Shown: positions 1 through 8,790, counted from the first letter of the stretch. The stretch: DNA of 64,000 nucleotides from Streptomyces sp. 1-11 (GCF_007176755.1 NZ_BJTV01000008.1:310001-374000); one strand, 5' to 3'. The notes: generated from the sequence alone by a model not told the origin. Numbers and translations are program-made.

Positions 1-767
1 AGGAGAACGCGCGCCTGGAACGCGGCCTGCTGCCCGAGCCCCTCCTGTCGTCCGCCACCGTCACCGCCTCCAGCCGCTACTACCCCGGCCGGGCGCAGGC
101 CCTGCTGGGAGGGGACTTCCTCGACGTCGTCCAGACCGGCGACGGGCGCATCCACGCCGTCATCGGCGACGTCAGCGGCCACGGCCCCGACGCGGCGGCG
201 CTGGGCGTCTGCCTGCGCATCGCCTGGCGTGCGCTCATCCTCGGCGGGCACCGCGACCAGCAGCTGCTGCACCTGCTGGAGCAGATCCACATCGCCGAAC
301 GCGCCGGCAGCGACCTGTTCACCACCTGCACCCTCATCACCGTGGAGCCGGACGCGGCCACAGCCACCCTCCATCTGGCCGGCCATCACGAACCCCTCCT
401 CCTCACCGCCGAGGGGGCCCAAGTCGTCACCGCGGCCCACGGGGTGGCCCTGGGCATCGTCCCCGGACTGGGCAAGTGGCCGTCCACCACCGTCGCCCTG
501 CCCGCCCGCGGTGCGCTCGTCGCCTACACCGACGGTCTCATCGAGGGCTTCGCCGCCGGCGACTCCACCCGGCTCGGCGTCGAGGGCCTGCTGGACATCA
601 TCGGCACCATCGACACCGCGGACCCCGGCGCCCACCTGGACCAGCTCATCGCCCGCAGTCGCACGCTCAACGCCGACCGGCACACCGACGACCTCGCCGT
701 CCTGCGCCTCGACTGGAACAACAGCCACACCGGCCGCGCCCTGAGCGCCTGGCGCACGGTGCCGTAG
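1..767 (+). CDS. SpoIIE-type PP2C Ser/Thr phosphatase, C-terminal part (5' end outside window)
   Basis: This reading frame is open from the left edge, so only the last 254 or so residues are visible. They form a PPM/SpoIIE-type phosphatase domain: a metal-ligand motif GGDFLD near residue 38, then GDVSGHGPDAA, YTDGL, and HTDDLAVL near the C-terminus. Proteins of this family dephosphorylate STAS-domain anti-sigma antagonists in RsbU-like partner switches. The visible segment starts in the linker helix (ENARLERGLLP) that usually joins a sensor or receiver domain to the phosphatase, so the missing N-terminus is probably a response-regulator, PAS or GAF module. The next gene, a polyketide synthase, lies 316 bp downstream and is not obviously cotranscribed. 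Family assignment is secure. The input domain and target are unknown. Confidence 0.9.
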   Translation, partial: ENARLERGLLPEPLLSSATVTASSRYYPGRAQALLGGDFLDVVQTGDGRIHAVIGDVSGHGPDAAALGVCLRIAWRALILGGHRDQQLLHLLEQIHIAERAGSDLFTTCTLITVEPDAATATLHLAGHHEPLLLTAEGAQVVTAAHGVALGIVPGLGKWPSTTVALPARGALVAYTDGLIEGFAAGDSTRLGVEGLLDIIGTIDTADPGAHLDQLIARSRTLNADRHTDDLAVLRLDWNNSHTGRALSAWRTVP

Positions 768-1083
768 CCCGCGCCGCCCGGGCCCTCGGCGCTCACCCGC
801 ACGGGAGCCCGTCGGCCCCCTCCGGGATCGACGCACGTCAGGCCATATCCGCCAAGTCGCCGTGCGGCATGCCCGTTTTGATGGTGTGTGCCGTCTCACG
901 CACCCAAAGGCTGCCCAAGTTGCGTGCATCACAGCGGAAATGTCCCTTTAGCGTCCATGCTCGAAGCGGTCGCCGACGCCCGAAGTAGGGCGCATCGGCA
1001 TCAATTTGGGTGCGCTGTGTCGAAGTGACCCCTGCCACGGCACTCATGACCTCCCCCACGCTTCCCCCGGAAAGGTGCCCACC
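768..1083. other. Intergenic region upstream of the type III PKS
   Basis: This 316-bp gap holds no convincing gene on either strand. Its middle (about 870-1020) is less GC-rich than the flanks and probably carries the promoter of the downstream PKS gene, but I see no clear -35/-10 pair or operator. The ribosome binding site CCGGAAAGG lies just before the PKS start. Confidence 0.5.
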
Positions 1084-2268
1084 ATGGCCGCTTACCTCTG
1101 TCCTCCTGCCGTGATACACGGCGAGCACGCAGTGAAGACCAGCCAGATCGTGGCGGAGGTGCGCGACCGGCACCCGCATGCCGCGTGGGCGCCGCGGATC
1201 GACGGCATCGCGGCCAGCACGGGCATCGAGACCCGCGGGTGGATGCTGCCGCTGGAGACCGCCGTCGCCCCGGGAGCGAGCGGGGCCCTGGGAGCCCTCG
1301 GCGCCGGGCGGGCCCAAGAGGCGCTGGCACGCGGCGGGTTCACCGAGCAGGACGTGGAGCGCGCGATCGCCGCCCTGGAGGCGGTGCCCGCGCCGCAGAC
1401 CGTCCAGGAGCGCACCGCGCCGGCCTGGGAGGCCGTGCAGTCCTACGGCGAGCGCGCGGCGCGCGGCGCCCTGCAGATCGCCGGGCTGGACACCGCCGAC
1501 GTCGACTGCCTGATCACCAGCAACTCCACCACTCCGGCGCTGCCGGGGCTGGACATCGCCCTGGCCAACAGGCTGCCGCTCCGCCCCGACACGATGCTGC
1601 TGCCCGCCACGCAGTGGGCGTGCGTCGCGGGCACCCGCTCACTGGCGCTGGCGGCGGAACTCGTCGCCGCGGACCCCGACCGGGTGGTCCTGGTCGTGAT
1701 CTCGGAGGCGCTGAGCACGACCTACCAGCCGGCCGACGACACCCTGGAATCCCTGATCGTCCGGCTGCTGTTCGCGGACACCGCGGTCGCCGCGGTGGTC
1801 ACGGGCCGCCCGCGACGCGAGTCGGTGCTGCGGCTCGACGGCGCCTGGCACCACACCCTGCCCGGCACCCAGGACCTGCACCGCCTGGAGACGCGGGCGG
1901 ACGGCACCCACTTCGTGATGGACCGCCGCGGACCGCGCGCCGTGCAGGAGACGGTCACCGCGATGTGGGAGTGGCTGCGCACCCGCTACCAGGACGACCC
2001 CGACTCCTGGCACCCCGACACGCTGCTCGCGCACCCCGGCGGGACCCGGGTGCTGGAGTACATGGAGCAGACGATGCCCGACGCGTGGCCGTCGGGGCTG
2101 CTGGACCACAGCCGCGCCAGCTACACCAGCGGCAACCGCGGCGGCGCCGCCGTGTTCGACATCCTGCGGCGGGCGCACGACGCCGGGCAGAAGGCGGGAA
2201 GCCGCGCCGTCCTGTACGCGGCGGCCCCGGGCCTCACCGCCACCGCCCTGGACGGGGAGTGGCTGTGA
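1084..2268 (+). CDS. Type III polyketide synthase (chalcone/stilbene synthase family)
   Basis: The 394-residue product is a ketosynthase-like enzyme that condenses malonyl-CoA extender units onto an acyl-CoA starter without a carrier protein, making pyrones, resorcinols or quinone precursors. All three catalytic residues are visible: Cys180 in TQWACVAGTRSLALA, His317 in LAHPGGTRVLEY and Asn351 in YTSGNRGGAAVF. The ATG at 1084 is chosen because GGAAAGG lies about 8 bp upstream and MAAYLCPPAVIHGEHAVKTS looks like a family N-terminus; an in-frame start at 1006 would add 26 unconvincing residues. It stands alone, with no tailoring methyltransferase or oxygenase beside it. Sequence style differs from RppA-type tetrahydroxynaphthalene synthases as I recall them. 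I do not assign a product. Confidence 0.88.
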   Translation: MAAYLCPPAVIHGEHAVKTSQIVAEVRDRHPHAAWAPRIDGIAASTGIETRGWMLPLETAVAPGASGALGALGAGRAQEALARGGFTEQDVERAIAALEAVPAPQTVQERTAPAWEAVQSYGERAARGALQIAGLDTADVDCLITSNSTTPALPGLDIALANRLPLRPDTMLLPATQWACVAGTRSLALAAELVAADPDRVVLVVISEALSTTYQPADDTLESLIVRLLFADTAVAAVVTGRPRRESVLRLDGAWHHTLPGTQDLHRLETRADGTHFVMDRRGPRAVQETVTAMWEWLRTRYQDDPDSWHPDTLLAHPGGTRVLEYMEQTMPDAWPSGLLDHSRASYTSGNRGGAAVFDILRRAHDAGQKAGSRAVLYAAAPGLTATALDGEWL

Positions 2269-2419
2269 CCCCCGGAAGCTGCTGACAGGGGTGCCGTGAG
2301 GGCCGGCCGCGCCCCACTGTCCGTCCGTGACCTATTGGTCGTCCGCGCCCCACTGCCCGGCCGTACGCCGTACGGGCTGTCCAGATAGCGGGCAATCCGG
2401 CAGGGCTCTTGGTATCGCG

Positions 2420-2435
2420 TTAACACAGGAGTAAC
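2420..2435 (+). promoter_or_regulatory. Candidate GlnR-binding box upstream of gdhA
   Basis: The sequence TTAAC-N6-GTAAC fits the Streptomyces GlnR half-site pattern gTnAC-N6-GaAAC with one mismatch in each half, and sits about 120 bp before the gdhA start. GlnR control of gdhA is known in Streptomyces. The site itself is inferred from its match and position. The rest of the gap (2269-2556) also has a short inverted repeat, CCGTACG-C-CGTACGG, at 2361-2375, and two copies of CCGCGCCCCACTG. Confidence 0.4.
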
Positions 2436-2556
2436 ACTGGGAGAGTCGGCCGACCTGGCACGTTCCGCCGGGGCGGCCGCTGTCCCGCGCGCGGCAACGG
2501 CGCCGAGCGCCCCTCACCGGTCACCACCGGTGTCAGCCGTGCCTGAAAGGGACCCT

Positions 2557-3915
2557 GTGACCTCACGACCCGATCCCAAGACCTCGCTCGACCAGCTCCG
2601 TGCCGAGATCGAGCGCCGCAACCCGGCGGAGCCCGAGTTCCACCAGGCCGCGCGCGAGGTGCTGGAGACCCTCGCCCCGGTCCTCACGGCGCGCCCCGAG
2701 TACGCCGAGCCGGGGCTGATCGCGCGGCTGGTCGAACCGGAGCGGCAGATCATGTTCCGGGTGCCGTGGCAGGACGACCAGGGGCGGGTCCACGTCAACC
2801 GCGGCTTCCGGATCGAATACAACAGCGCCCTCGGCCCCTACAAGGGCGGCCTGCGCTTCCACCCGTCGGTGAACCTCGGGATCATCAAGTTCCTCGGCTT
2901 CGAGCAGATCTTCAAGAACGCGCTGACCGGGCTCGGCATCGGCGGCGGCAAGGGCGGCAGCGACTTCGACCCGCAGGGCCGCAGCGACGCCGAGGTCATG
3001 CGCTTCTGCCAGTCCTTCATGACCGAGCTGTACCGGCACATCGGCGAGTACACCGACATCCCGGCGGGTGACATCGGCGTCGGCGCCCGCGAGATCGGCT
3101 ACCTCTTCGGCCAGTACCGGCGGATCACCAACCGCTGGGAGGGCGGCGTCCTCACCGGCAAGAGCGCCGGCTGGGGCGGCTCGCTGATCCGCCCGGAGGC
3201 GACCGGCTACGGCAACGTGCTGTTCGCGGAGGCCATGCTGCGCGCCCGCGGCGAGGACCTGGAGGGGCAGACGGCGGTCGTCTCCGGCTCCGGCAACGTC
3301 GCCATCTACACCGTCCAGAAGCTGACCGCCCTCGGCGCCAACCCGGTGACCTGCTCCGACTCCAGCGGCTACGTCGTGGACGAGAAGGGCATCGACCTGG
3401 AGCTGCTGCGCCAGATCAAGGAGGTCGAGCGCGGCCGGGTGAGCGCCTACGCCGAACGCCGGGGCGCCTCCGCGCGGTTCGTGCCCGGCGGCCGGGTATG
3501 GGAGGTCCCGGCGGACGTCGCCCTGCCGTCGGTGACCCAGAACGAACTGAACGCCGTGGACGCCGACGCCCTCATCCGCAACGGCGTGAAGGCGGTCTCC
3601 GAGGGCGCGAACATGCCGACGACACCGGAGGCCGTGCAGCTCTTCCAGCGGGCCGGCGTCGCCTTCGGCCCCGGCAAGGCGGCCAACGCCGGCGGGGTCG
3701 CGGTCAGCGCGCTGGAGATGACGCAGAACGCGTCGCGCACCTCGTGGAAGGCCGGCCAGGTCGAGGACGAGCTGGCCCGCATCATGACCGACATCCACAC
3801 CACCTGCGCCGAGACCGCCGAGCGCTACGGCGCCCCCGGCGACTACGTGACCGGCGCGAACATCGCCGGCTTCGAGCGGGTGGCGGACGCGATGCTCGCC
3901 CAGGGCGTCATCTGA
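2557..3915 (+). CDS. gdhA: NADP-specific glutamate dehydrogenase
   Basis: The enzyme catalyses reductive amination of 2-oxoglutarate to glutamate in the cytosol, a route of ammonium assimilation when nitrogen is plentiful. The 452-residue length is normal for the hexameric bacterial class. Visible signatures are the substrate-site segment GPYKGGLRFHPSVNLG, the catalytic lysine (K132) in GIGGGKGGSDFDP, the catalytic aspartate (D172) in IPAGDIGVG, and a Rossmann fold starting VVSGSGNVA. The GTG at 2557 is preferred over a GTG at 2530 because AAAGGGA ends 5 bp before it. A strong inverted repeat follows the stop. A GlnR-like box upstream suggests nitrogen control. No partner gene is coupled to it. 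Confidence 0.95.
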   Translation: MTSRPDPKTSLDQLRAEIERRNPAEPEFHQAAREVLETLAPVLTARPEYAEPGLIARLVEPERQIMFRVPWQDDQGRVHVNRGFRIEYNSALGPYKGGLRFHPSVNLGIIKFLGFEQIFKNALTGLGIGGGKGGSDFDPQGRSDAEVMRFCQSFMTELYRHIGEYTDIPAGDIGVGAREIGYLFGQYRRITNRWEGGVLTGKSAGWGGSLIRPEATGYGNVLFAEAMLRARGEDLEGQTAVVSGSGNVAIYTVQKLTALGANPVTCSDSSGYVVDEKGIDLELLRQIKEVERGRVSAYAERRGASARFVPGGRVWEVPADVALPSVTQNELNAVDADALIRNGVKAVSEGANMPTTPEAVQLFQRAGVAFGPGKAANAGGVAVSALEMTQNASRTSWKAGQVEDELARIMTDIHTTCAETAERYGAPGDYVTGANIAGFERVADAMLAQGVI

Positions 3916-3931
3916 CGCACCCGGCGGCACG

Positions 3932-3963
3932 GGCACGGCGTCCCGGACCCGGGACGCCGTGCC
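3932..3963. terminator. Bidirectional hairpin between gdhA and the phosphatase gene
   Basis: A near-perfect inverted repeat (GGCACGGCGTCCCGG and its complement, 15-bp arms, minimal loop) lies between two convergent genes, 16 bp after the gdhA stop. There is no U-tract, as is usual for Streptomyces terminators. Confidence 0.75.
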
Positions 3964-4006
3964 GGCCGCAGCGGGCCGCGCGCCAGGGGCCTGCGGCACG
4001 CGCACG

Positions 4007-6169
4007 TCACCTCGCGACCTCCGCCCAGATCACCTTGCCGGTGTCCGTCCAGCGCACCCCCCACCGGCTGGTGAGACCGTGTACGACGTGCAGGCCGCGA
4101 CCGCCGTCGGCGAGCGGACCGCCCCGCCTCAGGCGAGGCCTGCCGTTGCCGGTGTCGCCCACCTCGCACAGCAGGCCGTTGCCGGACCTGATCAGCCGTA
4201 CCGTGACCGGGCCGGTGGCGAACCGCACCGCGTTCGTGACCAGCTCGCTGACCAGCAGCAGCGCGTTGTCCCGGGTGTCGTCCCTGGTGCGCCACCGCCG
4301 CAGCAGCGCGGAGACCTGGGCGCGGGCCCGGGCGGGCGCGTCGTCGCGGGCGGGCAGCCGCCAGGTCGCGGTGTCCTCCTTGCGGTAGCCGATCATGCGC
4401 GCGAGCAGCAGGGTCACGTCGTCGCGCTGGCGCCCGGGCGCCAGGGTGGAGACGACGCGCCGCGCGGCCTGCTGCAGGGTGTCCCAGGGGTGCACGGCGG
4501 CCACCGCCTCCGCCAGCCTGCCGATGCCCTCGTCGATCGGCACGGCCGGATCCTCCACCAGGCCGTCGGTGTAGAGGGCGAGCAGCGAGCCCGGGGGAGC
4601 GTCGAAGGTGTGCACGTGGAACGGCTCCCGCAGCGCGAACTCGGCGCCCAGCCCGGGATGCGGGCGGACCGCGAGCGGGGCCGCGTGCCCGTCCCTGGAC
4701 ACCAGGACCGGGGGGAGGTGGCCGGCGCTGGACAGGGACACCCGGTGGCTGACCGGGTCGTAGAGGGCGATGCAGCAGGTCGACCCGAGGGCGCTGTAGC
4801 CGGCCGCCAGTCCGGACTCCGAGTCGTCCAGCAGCGTCACGGTCTCGTCCAGGTGCTCCAGCACCTCGTCGGGCGCCAGCCCCGCGGACAGCAGCGCGCG
4901 GGCCTCCATGCTGAGCTGGCCCATGGTCGCCGCCGCTCCCAGGCCGTGCCCGACCACGTCGCCCACCACCAGCGCGGTACGGCCGTCCGGCAGCGGAAAG
5001 CTGTTCACCCAGTCGCCGCCGACGCCCGCGCTGTCGGGCGTGGCGGGCTGGTAGACGCTGGCGATCTCGACGGTGTCACCGCCGGTCCGGGGCAGCAGCC
5101 TGCGCTGCAGCGCCAGCACCTGCGTGTGCTCGCGCTGGTGCTGACGGGCCAGGTCGACGTGGTGGGCGGTCCGGGCCACCAGCTCCTGCAGGTCGAAGAG
5201 CTCACTGTCGCGGAACGGGCAGTCCGCCCGCCGCCAGACCTCCGCCACGCCCAGCACGACGGGCGGCGAGCCGTCCAGGACCAGCGGTATGCACGCCACA
5301 CCCGCCGACCGGTCCCCGGGCACCAGGGCGCGCATCACCCGCGGAGTGCCGAGCACCCGCTCGACCGCCTCCCGGTCGGGCATGACGATGGCCTGCGGGG
5401 CGTCGTCCCGCCGCACCGCCTGCGCCAGCAGCCTGCTGGCGTCGCTGGGCAGATCCTTGCCCGGCGTCACATAGCCCTCCGGCCAGGCCCGGTCCGGTAC
5501 GAGGGCCGCCCGCCGCAGCCGGATGCGCCCCCGCGCCTGCTCGGTGACCCCCTCACCCGTCCACACCGCGAAGTCCAGGTCGACGGCGGCGACGTCGCCC
5601 CAGGCCAGCAGGGACTCCGCCAGCGACTGCGCGGTCTCGCCGATGTCCAGCGAGGTGCCGATCGCGGTCTCGGCGGCGTACAGGTGCAGCCTCGTGGCCA
5701 TGGCGATCACGGAGACGGTCAGGCCTTCCTGCGGCACCGCGGCGGGCAGGATGCTCAGCGAGACCACCAGCTCCGAACCGTCGGCGCGCCGCAGCCGCTG
5801 GATCCGGGCGACGTGGGCCTCACCGGTCTCCAGCACCTGCCGCAACCGCCTGGTGACCGTGGGCACGTCGCCCGCCGGGAGCAGGTCCACGAAGGGGCTT
5901 CCCGGTCTCGCTTCGAGACCCGCGAACACGGGGGCGTCCAGATTGCAGCGGGTGATCAGCAGGTCCCGGTCCAGGTTGATCGCGCCGAGGATCTGGTCCT
6001 GCGGCCCGGCCGCCGCGTCGTCGGTCACGTGCCTGTCGCCGGCCCGGTCGTCCCGCGTGCCGACGGGCCCGGCCGGCGCCGCGCGTCCACCGCGCGGGAT
6101 GTAACGCCCCAGGGCGCTGCTGACCAGGTCGAACGGCGAAGAGGACGAAGGGGACGGTGTGGAGTCCAT
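4007..6169 (-). CDS. PAS-GAF-PP2C-HATPase regulator (SpoIIE phosphatase fused to anti-sigma-type ATPase)
   Basis: The 720-residue cytosolic protein combines a PAS-like domain (about 50-155), a GAF-like domain (about 165-335), a SpoIIE-type PP2C phosphatase (about 355-585) and a C-terminal RsbW-like HATPase (about 600-720; N-box SELVTNAVRFATG, G-box DGGRGLHVVHGL). In this family the phosphatase activates a STAS antagonist and the ATPase domain can act as kinase or sigma binder, so both arms of a partner switch are in one chain. One oddity is visible: the first metal motif reads GGDWVN (D386-N389) instead of GGDWYD, although GDVVGHG, YTDGL and the final DD pair are intact. The ATG at 6169 has GAGAGAG upstream. 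The neighbours are unrelated. Ligands are unknown. Confidence 0.88.
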   Translation of the reverse strand: MDSTPSPSSSSPFDLVSSALGRYIPRGGRAAPAGPVGTRDDRAGDRHVTDDAAAGPQDQILGAINLDRDLLITRCNLDAPVFAGLEARPGSPFVDLLPAGDVPTVTRRLRQVLETGEAHVARIQRLRRADGSELVVSLSILPAAVPQEGLTVSVIAMATRLHLYAAETAIGTSLDIGETAQSLAESLLAWGDVAAVDLDFAVWTGEGVTEQARGRIRLRRAALVPDRAWPEGYVTPGKDLPSDASRLLAQAVRRDDAPQAIVMPDREAVERVLGTPRVMRALVPGDRSAGVACIPLVLDGSPPVVLGVAEVWRRADCPFRDSELFDLQELVARTAHHVDLARQHQREHTQVLALQRRLLPRTGGDTVEIASVYQPATPDSAGVGGDWVNSFPLPDGRTALVVGDVVGHGLGAAATMGQLSMEARALLSAGLAPDEVLEHLDETVTLLDDSESGLAAGYSALGSTCCIALYDPVSHRVSLSSAGHLPPVLVSRDGHAAPLAVRPHPGLGAEFALREPFHVHTFDAPPGSLLALYTDGLVEDPAVPIDEGIGRLAEAVAAVHPWDTLQQAARRVVSTLAPGRQRDDVTLLLARMIGYRKEDTATWRLPARDDAPARARAQVSALLRRWRTRDDTRDNALLLVSELVTNAVRFATGPVTVRLIRSGNGLLCEVGDTGNGRPRLRRGGPLADGGRGLHVVHGLTSRWGVRWTDTGKVIWAEVAR

Positions 6170-6351
6170 GCGGCTCTCTCAGCAATCCCCGGCACGGCGC
6201 CGGGGCCGTACGCGGACCCGTGCGTCGGGGCCCCGAGATCCCTGACCGCACACCTCATTGAATAACACCGGGGGTCGCTTCGCCCACATAAGCCGATCAG
6301 CCGTCGGGCGGATCGCGTGGTGAAGGGCTGCGCGCGCCTTGGAATCGAGGC

Positions 6352-6376
6352 GTGTGGCGGAGGTGCGGCTGGGTAA
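6352..6376 (+). promoter_or_regulatory. Weak SigB-like promoter candidate
   Basis: GTGT-N15-GGGTAA resembles the Streptomyces SigB-family pattern GNNT-N14-16-GGGTAY with one deviation, 65 bp before the small secreted protein gene. The match is short and could be chance. Confidence 0.2.
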
Positions 6377-6387
6377 TCGAACTAACC

Positions 6388-6413
6388 GGAGCCAATGATT
6401 CCGTTTTGGCTCC
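6388..6413 (+). repeat. Leader hairpin upstream of small secreted protein
   Basis: GGAGCCAA and TTGGCTCC flank a 10-nt loop, 27 bp before the start codon. It would form a stem in the mRNA leader. Its position after a possible promoter suggests transcript stability or translation control rather than termination. Confidence 0.35.
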
Positions 6414-6440
6414 GCCGTAGAAAGATGCTGGAGGAAGACC

Positions 6441-6743
6441 GTGAGCAAGCTGATTCGGCGTTGTGCCGTCACGGGCGTTTCCGCCGCTGCCGCCGTGGGC
6501 GCACTCATCACCATGGGCGGCCCCGCGAGCGCGGCCACGAACCCGCAGGCCTCGCCTGCGTCCGCCCCGGCGGCGGCCACCGCCCACCACCCGTCGGGGC
6601 AGGCCGCCGGACACCGGCAGCCCGACGCCTGGGTCGCGGGTCAACTGGCACAGTTCTGCCCCGCTGCCGCCCACTCGCTCGCGATCTACGACCCGTGGGT
6701 CAAGGACCAGATCGCGCAGTTCAGCACCCCCGCCGGTAACTGA
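6441..6743 (+). CDS. Small secreted protein, function unknown
   Basis: The gene encodes 100 residues with a classical Sec signal peptide: a basic start (MSKLIRRC), a hydrophobic core (VSAAAAVGALITMGGPASA) and an AxA-type cleavage site near residue 32. The mature part is a low-complexity Ala/Pro/His linker followed by a conserved-looking tail with WVAGQLAQFCPAAAH and YDPWVKDQIAQF, two similar 'W-V-x-x-Q-(L/I)-A-Q-F' segments. That internal repeat may form a short amphipathic pair. The GTG start has GGAGGA 6 bp upstream. It is divergent from the PP2C regulator and followed by a membrane protein gene. I do not recognise a family. Confidence 0.7.
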   Translation: MSKLIRRCAVTGVSAAAAVGALITMGGPASAATNPQASPASAPAAATAHHPSGQAAGHRQPDAWVAGQLAQFCPAAAHSLAIYDPWVKDQIAQFSTPAGN

Positions 6744-6922
6744 CCGGCGCCGCGGCGCCGAGGCCATGCCGGGGGTGTGACCGCCCCGCGCGCGTCGCGG
6801 CCCGACCGACGGGACCGCCGGTTCGCCCCCGCCCCGGGCCGGCGCCACCGTATGGGTTCCCGGCGGCCGGGCACACGGCCAGGAAGCGGAACTCGCCGCG
6901 GTGTCGCACGGGGAGGGTGACG

Positions 6923-7291
6923 GTGACCCATGCGCGTGGGTCGATGGAGAACGCCTCTGACTGGGCCTGGCTGCTGGGCATCCTCGCCGCCTACTTCGCC
7001 GTGAGCTACCTCCTGGAGTACCGGGCTCGACGCCGACGCGGCTCTCCGGACGCCGCCCCTCAGGCGCTGCACGATCTCGGCGACAGGCAGCGGGCGCAGC
7101 CGCCCCGGCAGCACCTCGCGAGCCGATTGGTCATGCTGGGCGGGGCCCTGGCGGTCGCGGGGGCCGCGATTGTCACGCCGGAGCCGTTCCGCATGGTCGT
7201 CACGGTGCTCACGGGACTGCTCGCCGTGGGCGCCTGGGCCTTCTTCGACCACCGCACCGAGGTCCGCGCGTCACGGCGGACGTCCTCCTGA
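6923..7291 (+). CDS. Small integral membrane protein, function unknown
   Basis: A protein of about 122 residues with three predicted membrane spans: one near the N-terminus (WAWLLGILAAYFAVSYLL) and two at the C-terminal half (MLGGALAVAGAAIV and VVTVLTGLLAVGAWAFF), separated by a basic cytoplasmic loop (RARRRRG...DRQRAQPPRQH). The GTG at 6923 is chosen because GGGGAGG ends 6 bp before it; GTG 6917 and ATG 6944 are alternatives. It resembles the anonymous small membrane proteins common in Streptomyces, and no motif gives a function. It is convergent with the BrkB-family gene. Confidence 0.6.
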   Translation: MTHARGSMENASDWAWLLGILAAYFAVSYLLEYRARRRRGSPDAAPQALHDLGDRQRAQPPRQHLASRLVMLGGALAVAGAAIVTPEPFRMVVTVLTGLLAVGAWAFFDHRTEVRASRRTSS

Positions 7292-7396
7292 ACGACCGGC
7301 ACGGCGGCCGGCGGGCCGGGGAACGTACCCCGCGCGGACCGACGGCCGGGCCTCGCCGGGACACCGCGCGGGCCGCCCGCGGACCCCGTCGGGCTC

Positions 7397-8350
7397 TCAG
7401 ACCCCGGGGTCGTTTTCCACGGGGCCCGGGCGACGGCCGCGCGCCGCTTCCAGTTGCGCGGCGAAGGAGAGCCCGAGGAACAGGGCGATGGAGGTCAGGT
7501 ACGCCCACAGCAGCAGGGACATGAACGCGCTCAGCGGGCCGTAGACGGTGTCGAAGGAGCCGCTGAGGTTCAGATACAGACTCAGCAGCCAGGTCAGTGT
7601 CATCCACAGCACCAGGTAGACGGCGGCGCCGAAGGCCAGCCAGGTGTAGCCGGGCTGGCGGCGGCGCGGCGAGCGGCGGAAGACGGTGCTCGCGGAGATG
7701 AGCGCGAGCAGCAGCCCGAACGGCCAGCGCAGTACGGCCCAGGCCGTCCGCACGCTGGAGTCGAGGTGGTAGACGGTCACCGCCGCCGAGGCGAGATCGT
7801 CCCCGGCGACCATCACGACGAACCCGAGACCGAGCGGCAGCCCCGCGCCGACCGCCATCAGCAGCCCGCGCAGGTACTTCTGGTGGAAGGGCCGGTCCCG
7901 TTCGTTGCCGTAGATCCGGTTGGCGCCCCGCTCGATCTGGCACATCGCGGTCGTGACGTTGACCAGGGAGAAGGCAGCGCAGAGCCACAGGGCGACGGCG
8001 GCGCCGTCACCCGCGGTGCGCCGGCCGCGGGTGAGCGCGTCGTCGACGACGCCGGCGCTCGGCCCGCGGGCGATCCGGTGGACCGTCAGTTCCGCCAGCC
8101 GTCCCACGCTCTCCGTGTGCAGGACGCTGGAGAGCCCCACGAAGGCGATGGTCAGGGGAACGAGGGCCAGCACCGTCTGCAGGGCGAGGGCCCGCGAGTG
8201 GCTGAAGCCGTCGGCGTACCGGAAGCGCACGAAGGCGTCCCGCAGCAGCGACCAGCCGCCGTAGCGCCGCAGCGCCGCCCATGCCTCGTCACCGGACAGT
8301 TCCTCCCCGCTCATGTCCCGCGTCTCGGGAACCTTCGTGGCGGTGCCCAT
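7397..8350 (-). CDS. YihY/BrkB-family inner membrane protein
   Basis: A 317-residue polytopic membrane protein with about six hydrophobic segments. The family signature near the N-terminus (DGFSHSRALALQTVLALVPL) corresponds to the usual 'ASALAYYTLLSLVPL' first helix of the YihY/BrkB family, and the C-terminal helix pair (AFMSLLLWAYLTSIALFLG) is also typical. YihY/BrkB proteins were once called RNase BN by mistake; their role, perhaps envelope maintenance or transport, is not settled. The ATG has a strong GAGGAGAGGTGA site. It is transcribed divergently from the APH-like gene across a 459-bp gap full of tandem repeats. Confidence 0.85.
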   Translation of the reverse strand: MGTATKVPETRDMSGEELSGDEAWAALRRYGGWSLLRDAFVRFRYADGFSHSRALALQTVLALVPLTIAFVGLSSVLHTESVGRLAELTVHRIARGPSAGVVDDALTRGRRTAGDGAAVALWLCAAFSLVNVTTAMCQIERGANRIYGNERDRPFHQKYLRGLLMAVGAGLPLGLGFVVMVAGDDLASAAVTVYHLDSSVRTAWAVLRWPFGLLLALISASTVFRRSPRRRQPGYTWLAFGAAVYLVLWMTLTWLLSLYLNLSGSFDTVYGPLSAFMSLLLWAYLTSIALFLGLSFAAQLEAARGRRPGPVENDPGV

Positions 8351-8572
8351 TCACCTCTCCTCGCGGCCCGGCCGGGCGGTGAGCGCCCGGGCTGCGACGC
8401 GCGGGTGACCGGCTGCGCCGGCGCCCGCCTCGCACGCGGCGCCCGCCACTGTCTCAGGCATGTGCTGTCCCCATTCCTCGTCGGCCGCCGACGGCGGCCC
8501 TGTCCGTCTACCCGCAACCGGGGCCGCCCCAGCCCGACTTCGCGAGGCGGTCCCGAGCGCCGCCGCGGACCT

Positions 8573-8790
8573 GATCCGGCGGGCGGGCGTGCGTGCACCC
8601 GGCCCGGTCCGGCGGGCATGCGTGCACCGCCCCGATCCGGCGGGCATGCGTGCACCGGGACGATCCGGCGGGCACGCGGGCACCGACCCTGATCCGGCGG
8701 GCACGCGGCCACCGGACCCGGGCCGGCGGCCACGCGTGCACCAGGCCCGATCGGGCGGGCGCGCGTCCACCGGACCCGGGCCGGGCGCCG
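8573..8790. repeat. Imperfect 28-30 bp tandem repeat array (about 7 copies)
   Basis: Seven successive copies of a unit close to GATCCGGCGGGCATGCGTGC followed by ACCGGnCC fill the 3' half of the 459-bp gap between two divergent genes. Copies 2 and 3 are most alike; later copies drift (GGCACGCGGGCACC, GGCCACGCGTGCACC). Each unit carries a small palindrome around GTGCAC or GCATGC. The rest of the gap (8351-8572) shows no gene. The reading frames that cross the array give Arg/Pro/Ala-rich peptides without start signals and I treat them as artefacts. Confidence 0.8.

Noticed and set aside
8573..8790. CRISPR-like spacing in the GC-rich repeat array
   Set aside because: Units abut with no unique spacers, drift in sequence, and there are no cas genes.
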